Of a stretch of 64,000 nt of DNA, positions 1-8,078 are shown one piece after another (the first letter of the stretch is position 1; every line of letters starts with the position of its first letter). The translations under genes and the position numbers were made by a program. The notes below the pieces were generated by a model that searched no databases, was not told the DNA's origin, and was given only the letters and a program-made list of their open reading frames with translations. Source of the DNA: Alcanivoracaceae bacterium (GTDB taxonomy: Bacteria > Pseudomonadota > Gammaproteobacteria > Pseudomonadales > Alcanivoracaceae); assembly GCA_023146255.1 (NCBI GenBank), contig JAGLCJ010000003.1:310001-374000 (forward strand). The letters run 5' to 3'.

Positions 1-961
1 CGCTTTGTTTTGCCACCTTTTCCGGCAACAGTTTGCCGAAAGTGTTGAACACACCAGCGTTGCTGATCACCACCGGGGCGCGTACTTCGGTGCCGTCCGC
101 CATCTTCACGCCGACGGCCTTGCCATTTTCAATCAGGATTTCTTCGACTGACGCATAGGTGAACAGCTCGCCGCCGTTCTTCTGGATCTGCGGAATAATG
201 GTCTCGGCCATACGCGAGGCACCGCCGACCGGGTAATAACCGCCATACAGATAATGCCGGGCGATCAGCGAGTGAATAATAAAGCTCGACTGCGCCGGCG
301 GCAGGCCGTTGTCGCCCCACTGGCCGGTCAGTACGGCAATCAGTTTCTGGTTTTTCGTCAGTGATTCCAGCACCTCACGAGTGGTCTGGTTCAGCCACTT
401 CGGCGCCTTCAGTTTACGCATTGCCCGGACCAGCGTGGCCGCCGGAGTCGGCAGCAGCTTCTCCATGGTCAACAGGCGCATGCTGTCGGCGGCCCTGGCG
501 ATGCGTTTGAAATACTCGTCGATGGCCTTTTCTTCTTCCGGGAAATGCTTGAGCAGTTCGGCCCGGTATTTTTTCGGCGTGGCCACCAGATCAAACGATT
601 CCTTACCGAGAAAGATGCGGTCGAAGTGATCGTCCATCGGCGCCCACTCCAGCTTGCCGGCGCTGACAAAATCAAACAGCCGCCGGGCCAGCGTGTGTTT
701 GGCACCGACATCACCGATGTAATGCACGCCCACATCCCACTCGTAACCGTTGCGCGAATAGCTGTGGGTAAAACCGCCGGCGGTGTAGTGCTGTTCAAAC
801 ACCACCACCTTCTGACCCAGTTCGGCAAGGCAGGCGGCGGCGGTCATGCCGCCGATGCCGGAGCCGATAACGATGGCGTCGTAAGGACCATCAAGACGGT
901 TGGCGCGATAGCGGTGACCGATGCGAATGGTGCTGGGGGCAAGGCCGGATGAAGTCGACAT
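1..961 (-). CDS. Phytoene dehydrogenase/carotenoid isomerase-like FAD oxidoreductase (3' end outside window)
   Basis: Translating the minus strand from the ATG at 961 gives an open frame to the window edge (about 320 residues). A dinucleotide-binding motif GSGIGGMTAA lies at residues 33-42, followed by an FAD-domain stretch FEQHYTAGGFTHSYSRNGYE and DVGVHYIGD, the pattern of the CRTISO/all-trans-retinol saturase/phytoene desaturase family. The family moves hydride to or from polyene or other lipophilic substrates using FAD; the real substrate cannot be read here. The start is 3 bases after the stop of the TetR gene at 965-1600, so both are probably one transcript and the regulator is autoregulatory. 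The C-terminal part is missing because of the window boundary, not a mutation. Confidence 0.85.
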   Translation of the reverse strand, partial: MSTSSGLAPSTIRIGHRYRANRLDGPYDAIVIGSGIGGMTAAACLAELGQKVVVFEQHYTAGGFTHSYSRNGYEWDVGVHYIGDVGAKHTLARRLFDFVSAGKLEWAPMDDHFDRIFLGKESFDLVATPKKYRAELLKHFPEEEKAIDEYFKRIARAADSMRLLTMEKLLPTPAATLVRAMRKLKAPKWLNQTTREVLESLTKNQKLIAVLTGQWGDNGLPPAQSSFIIHSLIARHYLYGGYYPVGGASRMAETIIPQIQKNGGELFTYASVEEILIENGKAVGVKMADGTEVRAPVVISNAGVFNTFGKLLPEKVAKQS

Positions 962-964
962 AAG

Positions 965-1600
965 TTACTCCGCGGGTTGGGCCAGATGCTTGAGCGCCGT
1001 GGCCAGCATATGGGTAAAGGTTTTGCCGAGTTCGGCACTGGCAGGAAGTTGTTTGTCGTTGAGCAGGCCGTCGTTGCTAAGCGTGGACAGGCCATGCACC
1101 AGCGACCAGGCCAGCGTGCTGAGTAGCGGCACCGGCACGGCCGGCAGATCACCGCTGGCCACCGCGTCGGCCACCGCCTGTTCGAGCATGCCGTAACTGT
1201 GTGCCGCCGCTTTTGACAGGGTCGGGTAGGCGGCCCGCTCGACCATGCGCTTGCCGAACATCAACCGGTAATGGGCCGGGTGGGCAACGGCGTAATTGAC
1301 ATAGCCCTCGCCGAGAATCACCAGCCGGCGCAGGGTGTCGGCGTTCGGCTCCTGCGCCAGCCGTGCAGTCATTTCCGCGCTCAGGCCTTCAAAGCCTTCG
1401 GTGGCAATGGCGGCGAGCAGATCGTCCTTGTTGGCAAAGTGGCGATACACCGCGGTGGCGGAGACGCCGACGCTGCGCGCCAGACCGCGCAGGCTGAGCG
1501 CCGCCGGGCCATCCTGCTCCAGCGCGTTCAGCGCAGTGCCGATCAGGGCGCGGCGCAGGTTGCCGTGATGGTAGCTGTCGATTTCCTGGGTCGCGGACAT
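965..1600 (-). CDS. TetR/AcrR family transcriptional regulator
   Basis: This 211-residue protein has an N-terminal TetR helix-turn-helix (about residues 15-60; ALSLRGLARSVGVSATAVYRHFANKDDLLAAI) and a C-terminal ligand domain with the GEGYVNYAVAHPAHYRLMFG pattern seen in WHG-type TetR proteins. It is the first gene of a two-gene unit with the oxidoreductase at 1-961. Two 17-bp near-palindromes of one consensus lie just upstream (1614-1630 and 1653-1669), the expected arrangement for autorepression. The ligand is unknown; a lipid or isoprenoid effector would fit the adjacent enzyme but is only an inference. Confidence 0.93.
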   Translation of the reverse strand: MSATQEIDSYHHGNLRRALIGTALNALEQDGPAALSLRGLARSVGVSATAVYRHFANKDDLLAAIATEGFEGLSAEMTARLAQEPNADTLRRLVILGEGYVNYAVAHPAHYRLMFGKRMVERAAYPTLSKAAAHSYGMLEQAVADAVASGDLPAVPVPLLSTLAWSLVHGLSTLSNDGLLNDKQLPASAELGKTFTHMLATALKHLAQPAE

Positions 1601-1613
1601 AACGTGCTCGCAA

Positions 1614-1630
1614 TGTTAACGATGTAAACA
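1614..1630. promoter_or_regulatory. Putative TetR operator, site 1
   Basis: TGTTAAC-GAT-GTAAACA is a 7-bp inverted repeat (one mismatch) around 3 bases, 13 bp upstream of the TetR start at 1600. It shares the consensus WGTTRAC-GRT-GTMAACA with the site at 1653-1669. Confidence 0.6.
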
Positions 1631-1652
1631 CTGCCGCGAAGTTAGCCTGCTA

Positions 1653-1669
1653 AGTTGACGGTGTCAACA
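1653..1669. promoter_or_regulatory. Putative TetR operator, site 2
   Basis: AGTTGAC-GGT-GTCAACA is an inverted repeat whose inner six bases per arm are perfect. It matches the site at 1614-1630, and the two centres are 39 bp apart. It abuts the stop codon of the next TetR gene. Confidence 0.6.
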
Positions 1670-2389
1670 TTAGTCCTTGTCAGGGCTGTGAAGAATGACT
1701 GCTGGTAGCGGTCGGCGCCCGATCTCTGCAGCTTCCGCAGCATCAATACCGAGGCTGATCAGAACCGTTTCGGCGAGCCGTTCGCCCAGATGGTCGGTGG
1801 GTATCTGGCGGGCTTGCACCAGCAGGCTGTGCGGGGAGGCCGGTCGAGTCAGGTGCTGCTGTGTGGACATGGCCGACAGGGTGGTGCCGGCGATACAGAG
1901 AAACTGCATCAGCAGGTCGCGGTCCCGAAAGCGGCCGCTGTGGATGCCGCTATCCAGATCGCGGATAAGTCGCAGGCTCAGGCCGCCCGATACTGCCCGC
2001 TCGGAAAACCCCTCCCGAATCAGGAACTTCGCCCAATCAGGGTGCTGGCGGGCGCGTTCCATGGTGTGGCGCAGGGCTACCGAAACCTTTTCGGCCGGGT
2101 CATCGAGGGTGGCCAGCTGGGCGTCAATGGCGTCGGCGAAACGCTCGAAGACCTCGTCGCAGAGCGTCTCATAGATGGCTTCCTTGGACGGGAAGTGGTT
2201 GTAGAACGAGCCGAATCCGACATCCGCCTGCTCGGTGATCTCGTTGATCGCCACCCCTTCCAGTCCGCGTTCTGCCATCAGCTTCAGGGCGGCATCCAGC
2301 AAACTCTGGCGAGTCCGTCGCCGGCGCCGGCTGCCGCGGGGTTCCGGGGCGGCCTGATCGGTCTGGTCCTGGCGCGGGCGCTTGCTCAT
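1670..2389 (-). CDS. TetR family regulator, likely controlling the divergent aromatic operon
   Basis: A 239-residue protein with an arginine-rich N-terminus and a TetR helix-turn-helix at about residues 25-70 (VAINEITEQADVGFGSFYNHF). The rest is a variable helical ligand domain. It is divergent from the catabolic operon that starts at 2531, with a 141-bp AT-rich intergenic region holding TATCA/TGATA dyads, so local control of that operon is the simplest reading. The identity of the inducer cannot be deduced. Confidence 0.92.
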   Translation of the reverse strand: MSKRPRQDQTDQAAPEPRGSRRRRRTRQSLLDAALKLMAERGLEGVAINEITEQADVGFGSFYNHFPSKEAIYETLCDEVFERFADAIDAQLATLDDPAEKVSVALRHTMERARQHPDWAKFLIREGFSERAVSGGLSLRLIRDLDSGIHSGRFRDRDLLMQFLCIAGTTLSAMSTQQHLTRPASPHSLLVQARQIPTDHLGERLAETVLISLGIDAAEAAEIGRRPLPAVILHSPDKD

Positions 2390-2430
2390 TCAACGGTCTC
2401 CGGTGGCAGATTGGGCCAATGTCGAAACTG

Positions 2431-2461
2431 TATCATGTGTTCATACTTGATAAAAATATCA
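2431..2461. promoter_or_regulatory. Possible operator/promoter region between TetR gene and catabolic operon
   Basis: TATCA at 2431 pairs with TGATA ending at 2452, and TGATA-AAAA-TATCA (2448-2461) forms a second overlapping dyad. The tract is markedly AT-rich compared with its surroundings and lies between divergent genes, as an operator would. Sequence alone does not prove binding. Confidence 0.4.
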
Positions 2462-2530
2462 GTTATGGATAAGAATGTCAGAAATGCCGCTATGGCGGTC
2501 TCGCAAGGCAGATAACGGGGAAGGTGGCCT

Positions 2531-4168
2531 ATGAGCGTTGCAGCAATGCCAGCCAGAGAGCTCGATACCGATGTGCTGGTGGTCGGATATGGTCCGGTGG
2601 GCGCAGCTTTAGCGGCGTTGCTCGGTGGTTATGGCGTCCGCACGCTGGTGATTGATCGCGAGCCGGATGTGATGGAGCACCCGCGCGCTATTGCACTGGA
2701 TAATGAGGCGCTGCGAGTGCTGCAGATGGTCGGTCTGGAGGACGCTGCCTTCGAAAAAGTGGTCATCCCGCAGGTGCGCATGCACTGTCCTTATCTGCGC
2801 GAGTTCGCTCGGGTCAACACCACTGGCAGTATCGATGGCCATCCCAAGCTGGTGACATTCTTCCAGCCACAACTTGAGCGCGCACTGCGCCAGAAAGCGG
2901 AACAGTTTTCATCGGTAACTGCGCAATCCTGCACCGAGCTGCTGTCGTTCTCGCAGCAGCACGACCATGTTATTGCCGACATCAGGCTGCCGTCGGGTGA
3001 CAGGAAAAAAGTCCGTTGTCGCTATCTGGTGGGCGCCGATGGCGCCAGCTCCATGGTGCGCAATGCGATTGGTCAGGCATTTACCGGTCAAACCTATGCT
3101 GAGGACTGGTTGATCGTTGATGCAGTGAATGTGCCTGAGTCCATGGACCATGTTGAGTTTCTCTGTGACCACCGTCGGCCGACTCCACATATGGCGGCGC
3201 CGGGCAATCGGCAGCGCTGGGAATTTATGCTGCAGAGCGGTGAAACCGCAGAGGACATGTTGCGTGACGAGCGCATTGCCGAGTTGCTGGCGCCCTGGGG
3301 CAGACCGGATCAGATGACCATCGAGCGCAAGGCGGTGTATCGATTCCACAGTCGTTGTGCGACCCGCTTTGTCAATGAACGGGTGATTCTGGCGGGCGAT
3401 GCAGCCCATATCACGCCACCGTTTGTCGGTCAGGGTCTGGTCGCTGGTCTACGTGACGCGGCCAATCTTGGCTGGAAATTGGCGTGGGCAGTGCAGGGCA
3501 GGGCTTCGCCCTCGATTGTGGAAAGTTATGACAGCGAACGTCGACCCCATGCCCGGGCCATGATCCGCCTGGCGCGCTTGATGGGACGATTGGTGATGCC
3601 GCAGTCGGCGCTTGCCGCGATGCTGATTCATGGTGCCATGCGTGCCGGACGTCTGTTTCCGCCACTGCGTCGGTTGGTCGATGAGCTGGAGATCAAGCCG
3701 GCCAACCGCTTTCGTCGTGGCCTGTTTGCAAAGTTCGGCGGTGGGTCGGGATTGCGCAGTGGTGGTCAGTTCCCGCAGGCCTTTGTGCGTGGACCGGATG
3801 GCCAGATCGTGCTCAGCGATGATCTCCTCGGCCGGGGTTTCTCTCTGGTTGGTTTTGGGCTGAATCCTCATCGGCTTTTGTCGGCCGAGATGCATGCCCG
3901 TCTGCAGACGCTGGATGTCCGTGTGCTTTGTGTGCAGCCGCGTGGACAGGGTGCCGAGCCGGGCTGCGACACCCTTGAAGATGTTGCCAACGGTTTGCTG
4001 CCAACGGCAGCACCGCGCGGATGGATTGCTCTGATAAGGCCGGATCGTGTTGTCATGCAGGCAGGCCCTGCGGAAAAGATAGAAATGCTACTGAATCAGG
4101 CGTTGTCCCTGCTGGGTTCTCCGGAGCCATCACCAATCTCAGCCAGTTTGTCAGAGGTGCTGTCATGA
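2531..4168 (+). CDS. FAD-dependent aromatic hydroxylase, MhpA-like
   Basis: This 545-residue protein has the three signatures of group A flavin monooxygenases. They are GxGxxG in VLVVGYGPVGAALAAL (about residues 15-30), the DG motif in YLVGADGASSMVR (about 165-177), and the GD motif in VILAGDAAHITPPFVGQG (about 290-308). It most resembles 3-(3-hydroxyphenyl)propionate hydroxylase and related phenol hydroxylases, which use NAD(P)H and O2 to add an ortho hydroxyl and so make a catechol. It opens a five-gene operon; its stop overlaps the start of the dioxygenase by four bases (ATGA). The product would be the substrate of that ring-cleavage enzyme. The precise phenol is not predictable. Confidence 0.9.
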   Translation: MSVAAMPARELDTDVLVVGYGPVGAALAALLGGYGVRTLVIDREPDVMEHPRAIALDNEALRVLQMVGLEDAAFEKVVIPQVRMHCPYLREFARVNTTGSIDGHPKLVTFFQPQLERALRQKAEQFSSVTAQSCTELLSFSQQHDHVIADIRLPSGDRKKVRCRYLVGADGASSMVRNAIGQAFTGQTYAEDWLIVDAVNVPESMDHVEFLCDHRRPTPHMAAPGNRQRWEFMLQSGETAEDMLRDERIAELLAPWGRPDQMTIERKAVYRFHSRCATRFVNERVILAGDAAHITPPFVGQGLVAGLRDAANLGWKLAWAVQGRASPSIVESYDSERRPHARAMIRLARLMGRLVMPQSALAAMLIHGAMRAGRLFPPLRRLVDELEIKPANRFRRGLFAKFGGGSGLRSGGQFPQAFVRGPDGQIVLSDDLLGRGFSLVGFGLNPHRLLSAEMHARLQTLDVRVLCVQPRGQGAEPGCDTLEDVANGLLPTAAPRGWIALIRPDRVVMQAGPAEKIEMLLNQALSLLGSPEPSPISASLSEVLS

Positions 4169-5238
4169 ATGTGCTCAGGACGCCACAGCCGAGCCGCCAC
4201 CCGCATCCCACGGTAAAGGCTCAACGCCTTGCCTATCTGATCTGGGAGCGGCCTGATCTTGCCAGAGCCAAGCAGTTCCTGTTGCTGTTTGGCTTGAAGG
4301 TTCTGTACGAATCCGCCGATGCAATGTATTTCCGGGGCACCTCGGCGACACCGTTCTGTTATGTGATACGTAAGGCTGGCAAGGCGCGCTTTGTCGGTTT
4401 CGCGCTTGAGATGGAAAGCTATGCGGATCTGGAGGCCTTATCACGCTTGCCCGATGCATCGGCCATAGAGACGCTGCACAGTCCCGGCGGTGGCTATGTA
4501 GTGAGGTTGCATGACCCATCCGGGTTTCTGGTGGAGGCGGTGTTTGGCCAACAGGCGGAAACGGCGATTGCTGTGCGTGACGCACTGACACGCAACTTGC
4601 CCGATGAGCAGGTGCGCATCAATGGCACCCAGCGAGTGCCGGTTGAAGCGCCGGAAGTGATCAAGCTGGGGCATCTGGTGTTCGAGCTGGCCGATTTTCA
4701 GTCCACCTGTGGTTGGTATTGTCAGCATTTTGGATTTATTCCCAGTGATGTGCAGGTGCTACCGGACGGCTCTCCGGCGGTCGTGTTTATGCGGCTTGAT
4801 CTGGGTGATACCCCGGCGGACCACCATACGCTGGCGCTGGCGCAAGGGTTTGCGCCGCAATTCAGTCACTGCGCGTTTGAACTGCTTGACGAAGATGCCG
4901 TGGGTATTGGTCAGCGAGTGTTGCGCCAGCAGCGATACCGCCATGCCTGGGGAATGGGCCGGCATATTCTTGGTAGTCAGATATTTGATTACTGGGAGGA
5001 CCCATGGGGCTGCCGTCATGAGCACTACTGCGATGGTGATGTATTCACCGCAGATTTGCCCATGGGCGTGCACGAGGTTCACAGCGAGGCCATGGCGCAA
5101 TGGGGTGCGCCGATGCCGGCAAGTTTTACCCGGCCAAAACTGAATCTGTCCAATCTGATTGCGTTATTGAAAAGCCTGCGGCATAGCCCGGATGTGACGT
5201 TGCGGAAAATGATCACCCTTGCACGGTTGTTTGCCTGA
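4165..5238 (+). CDS. VOC-family extradiol ring-cleavage dioxygenase-like protein
   Basis: A 357-residue protein with two vicinal-oxygen-chelate modules. The catalytic module has candidate metal ligands in order: His in LGHLVFELADF (about residue 164), His in SHCAFEL (about 244) and Glu in DPWGCRHEHYCDG (about 300), the 2-His-1-carboxylate Fe(II) site of type I extradiol dioxygenases. The N-terminal module is degenerate, as in BphC-like enzymes. The start at 4165 was chosen because its ATG overlaps the upstream TGA (ATGA), which gives translational coupling; a longer in-frame reading from 4021 would run inside the hydroxylase gene. It should cleave the catechol made by the upstream hydroxylase. 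Confidence 0.85.
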   Translation: MNVLRTPQPSRHPHPTVKAQRLAYLIWERPDLARAKQFLLLFGLKVLYESADAMYFRGTSATPFCYVIRKAGKARFVGFALEMESYADLEALSRLPDASAIETLHSPGGGYVVRLHDPSGFLVEAVFGQQAETAIAVRDALTRNLPDEQVRINGTQRVPVEAPEVIKLGHLVFELADFQSTCGWYCQHFGFIPSDVQVLPDGSPAVVFMRLDLGDTPADHHTLALAQGFAPQFSHCAFELLDEDAVGIGQRVLRQQRYRHAWGMGRHILGSQIFDYWEDPWGCRHEHYCDGDVFTADLPMGVHEVHSEAMAQWGAPMPASFTRPKLNLSNLIALLKSLRHSPDVTLRKMITLARLFA

Positions 5239-5241
5239 ACT

Positions 5242-6333
5242 ATGGCCGGCCTGACACGCCGAAGCTTTCTGTTTGCCGTGCTGGCAACTATGTTGCCGGC
5301 GGCTGTTCGTGCCGGTGCGCAGAACAGACCTGAATCCAGTCGTGCTGCCACCAGCACCTCAGCCAATATGGAGAAAACCATGAGTTTGAATGTAGTTCGC
5401 TATCAATCCGGTAATGTCATCGCCTGGGGGCTTCTGGACGGGGATGCTATCGTTCCATTGAAGAATCAGTTCGACAGCACCGCCGAACTGATTCGCTTTG
5501 CTGACGAGAACAGCAATGTTCTGCCAGTAGAGGACAGGACGGTACCGCTCTCACAGGTAACACTGCTGTCGCCTGTCACCCGCAATCAACAATTTGTTTG
5601 TCAGGGTGCCAACTATCGTCAGCATATGATGGAGTCCGGAGTGGACCCGGATGCGAAAAACTACAACATGATTTTTCGCAAGGCATCCAGCTGTATCGTT
5701 GCGGCTGATAGCGATGTGGTCAAGCCGGCGCGCGTCCGTTTCCTCGATTACGAGGTCGAGCTTGGCCTGATTATCAAACGTCCGATCACGCAGGCAATCG
5801 ACGTGACGTCGGCTAATCTGGCGGACTATGTTGCTGCGATAGTGATTGTGAATGACTATTCCGCTCGTGACATACAGATTCCAGAATTCCAGTTCTACAA
5901 GGGCAAGAGTTTCCGTACCTTTGGTCCGGTGGGGCCAATACTGCGGCTATTACAGCCGGATGAAATGCGGTACCTCGACGACCTGCAGCTAAAACTGACC
6001 GTGAACGGCGAAACCCGGCAACAGGACTCTACCGCTAATCTGGTGTTCAAGCCGGCGGAAACCCTCACAGAGCTGTCTGGCGTGCAGGACTTCCGGCCCG
6101 GTGATCTGCTGGCCACTGGCACCCCCGCAGGCTGTGCGCTGTCTATTCCTTCACCCTTTATGCAAAAGCTCGGCGCCCTGATTCCGGAGAAGAAAAAGTG
6201 GGATGTATTTATGAAGGTGCAGGCCGGTCGCCCTTATCTGAAAGCCGGGGATCTGGTCGAGGCAAGTATTGTCAGTTCGGATGGGGTGATTGATCTCGGT
6301 GTCCAGCGTAATCGCGTTGTTGATGAGAGTTGA
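5242..6333 (+). CDS. Fumarylacetoacetate hydrolase (FAH) family enzyme with Tat-like N-terminus
   Basis: The core (from about residue 110) is a typical FAH-fold domain: ANYRQHMMESGV, metal-binding DYEVELGLI (two acidic ligands), IVNDYSARDIQ, GKSFRTFGPVGP and GDLLATGTPAGC. The family includes fumarylpyruvate hydrolases and oxopentene-dioate hydratase/decarboxylases that act after ring cleavage. Unusually, translation from 5242 begins with TRRSFLF, a hydrophobic run and an AVRAGA cleavage-like site, which is a twin-arginine signal pattern. A second in-frame ATG at 5380 has a better ribosome-binding site (GGAG, 6-base spacing) and would give a cytoplasmic enzyme of 317 residues. The gene starts 3 bases after the dioxygenase stop. 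Which start is used is open. Confidence 0.85.
   Translation: MAGLTRRSFLFAVLATMLPAAVRAGAQNRPESSRAATSTSANMEKTMSLNVVRYQSGNVIAWGLLDGDAIVPLKNQFDSTAELIRFADENSNVLPVEDRTVPLSQVTLLSPVTRNQQFVCQGANYRQHMMESGVDPDAKNYNMIFRKASSCIVAADSDVVKPARVRFLDYEVELGLIIKRPITQAIDVTSANLADYVAAIVIVNDYSARDIQIPEFQFYKGKSFRTFGPVGPILRLLQPDEMRYLDDLQLKLTVNGETRQQDSTANLVFKPAETLTELSGVQDFRPGDLLATGTPAGCALSIPSPFMQKLGALIPEKKKWDVFMKVQAGRPYLKAGDLVEASIVSSDGVIDLGVQRNRVVDES
5370..5382 (+). promoter_or_regulatory. Internal ribosome-binding site and alternative start of the FAH-family gene
   Basis: GGAGAAAACCATG places a GGAG Shine-Dalgarno six bases before an in-frame ATG (5380). This start removes the Tat-like leader. The upstream ATG at 5242 lacks an obvious Shine-Dalgarno. 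Confidence 0.6.
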
Positions 6334-6335
6334 TA

Positions 6336-8078
6336 ATGACTGGTGATAGTGAGAGGGACGCTCTGTTTCTGTGCCATTATCCAGGCTCTCCCTGCTCCCG
6401 ACGGGTGCAGATTACCCTGATTGAAAAGGGTATCAACTGGCGTGACGTGCATATTGATTTGTCGCGGATCGAGCAACGGCATCCGGCCTATCTGCAGATC
6501 AATCCGAATGGTCTGGTGCCAACGCTGGTTCATAATGGCCAAGTGTTATGGGAGTCCAATGTCATCACCCGGTATCTGGATGACGTGTTCCCGCAGTCCC
6601 GCCTGTATCCCGACGACGTATCCCAGTTGCAGGCAGTGCGTGAGTGGCAGGCGGCAGAGCAGTTGATGGCGCGGGATTTTCGCCCGCTGATGTACCAGCG
6701 TTTGATGGGGCCGATACTGCGCCTGACTCAGACTTTGGAAGAGGCGTTGGATAAAGTGCGCCTGACCACTTCCGACCCGGCCGATATTGAGTGGGAGCAA
6801 AAGGTCTGGTCCCTCACGGTGATTGATGAACCGGAAGAACTTCGGCTTGAGAAAAGTCTGCTTGCATGGCTGGACAGGGTAGAAAGTGCCTTGGCCAGAA
6901 CCGGCTATCTGGTAGGCGATCAGTTCAGTCAGGCGGATATTTCCCTGTATCCGCGTATCAGCATGTATCCATGGATTGGTCTGAGCATTAGCGCACAACG
7001 TTATCCGCATACTCGTGACTGGCTCGGGAGGATGGGCCAGCGGGCAAGCTTTAAGCAGACACTTTCTGATCAGGACAAGGCGTTGTCCCGGTTGTCGCGC
7101 TCACCGCTGTTGCCCTGGTTGCGCAAGGTGTTGCCGACTAGGGGTCAGCAGATGCTTCCTGTGCAATGGGCGTTAAAGATGGTCGCGACGATGATCAAGC
7201 GTGCCAGAGGTCGTTCTTCGCCGGCCCAACCGCCACTACTGCAGCGACTGCATCCGCTTGAGCGGGCTATCGCCGCAGCGGACCTGCAAAGTTGCAGTAA
7301 CCCGCTGGTCGTTAAGAGAGCCGTGCCCTCAGGTGTCATTATCCTTTGGGGCAATATGTGGCAGCCGGAAACCATTCGTCTGCATGAGTTGCTTGATACA
7401 CTGCAGTTGCCGTTCAGCTTCCATTCAATTGATATCGCCCGGATGGAACACGCGGCTGCCAAGTTCCGTGATCTCTATCCAGGTGCAACGCTGCCGCTTT
7501 TGAAAGTCGGCAGGCAGTATCTGGCCGACGAGGTTCAGGCGGCCGAGGCGTTGATGGCCATGGCAGGGCGTGACGTGGCCGCATACTGGCTGCCGGATGA
7601 TGCCCTGGGCCTTGCGCGCATGCGTATGTGGTTGGCATTTGATGCGGCCATGCATAAGGAGGTCCAGCCATTAATGTGGCTGCGCAAGGTCAGGCCCTAT
7701 CTGCAATCCGCCGGCGTCACGGCAGATAACATTCACGGTTGGCTGGCGGACGGCGTTGATCCGGAGGCGCGGGACTTTCTCGCCAGCGTGATTAACGGTA
7801 GTTTGCGTATCGATCTGGGTGAGCAACACGCGCAGAAGCGGCTGCAGAAAAAAATCAATGACGTTTGCGCGCGTATTGCCAGCCATGGTGCTCTGGTTGG
7901 TGCAACGCCCTGCTATGCGGATCTGGCTCTGAAGACGCGCCTCGACGGTCTGGCCGAGATCGGTGTGTGGCCGTCAAGTGATTACACGGAGGTGCTGGCT
8001 TGCTGGGGCGAGGCTATTGAATCCTTGCGAGTGGCATCACGGTCGTCACAGGTCCTGGAGGGAGCCTGCCATGAGTAG
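6336..8078 (+). CDS. Tandem glutathione S-transferase fusion protein
   Basis: The 580-residue product contains two GST-like modules. The first (residues about 8-245) has a thioredoxin-fold start LCHYPGSPCSRRVQITLIEKG, the cis-proline region NGLVPTLVHNG and the glutathione-contacting ESNVITRYLDD, then an all-helical domain. The second (about 325-575) starts ILWGNMWQPETIRLHELLDT and has PGATLPLLKVG and a weaker ES-like site (ADEVQAAEAL). GSTs in aromatic operons act as maleylpyruvate isomerases, lyases or dehalogenases; a duplicated, fused form is unusual. The ATG lies 2 bases after the FAH gene stop; an in-frame TTG at 6330 is less likely. The second module lacks a clear catalytic Cys/Ser and may be structural. 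Confidence 0.87.
   Translation: MTGDSERDALFLCHYPGSPCSRRVQITLIEKGINWRDVHIDLSRIEQRHPAYLQINPNGLVPTLVHNGQVLWESNVITRYLDDVFPQSRLYPDDVSQLQAVREWQAAEQLMARDFRPLMYQRLMGPILRLTQTLEEALDKVRLTTSDPADIEWEQKVWSLTVIDEPEELRLEKSLLAWLDRVESALARTGYLVGDQFSQADISLYPRISMYPWIGLSISAQRYPHTRDWLGRMGQRASFKQTLSDQDKALSRLSRSPLLPWLRKVLPTRGQQMLPVQWALKMVATMIKRARGRSSPAQPPLLQRLHPLERAIAAADLQSCSNPLVVKRAVPSGVIILWGNMWQPETIRLHELLDTLQLPFSFHSIDIARMEHAAAKFRDLYPGATLPLLKVGRQYLADEVQAAEALMAMAGRDVAAYWLPDDALGLARMRMWLAFDAAMHKEVQPLMWLRKVRPYLQSAGVTADNIHGWLADGVDPEARDFLASVINGSLRIDLGEQHAQKRLQKKINDVCARIASHGALVGATPCYADLALKTRLDGLAEIGVWPSSDYTEVLACWGEAIESLRVASRSSQVLEGACHE

Noticed and set aside
4021..4164. Extended start of the VOC dioxygenase gene
   Set aside because: It would lie entirely within the hydroxylase gene; the ATGA overlap at 4165 gives the better start.
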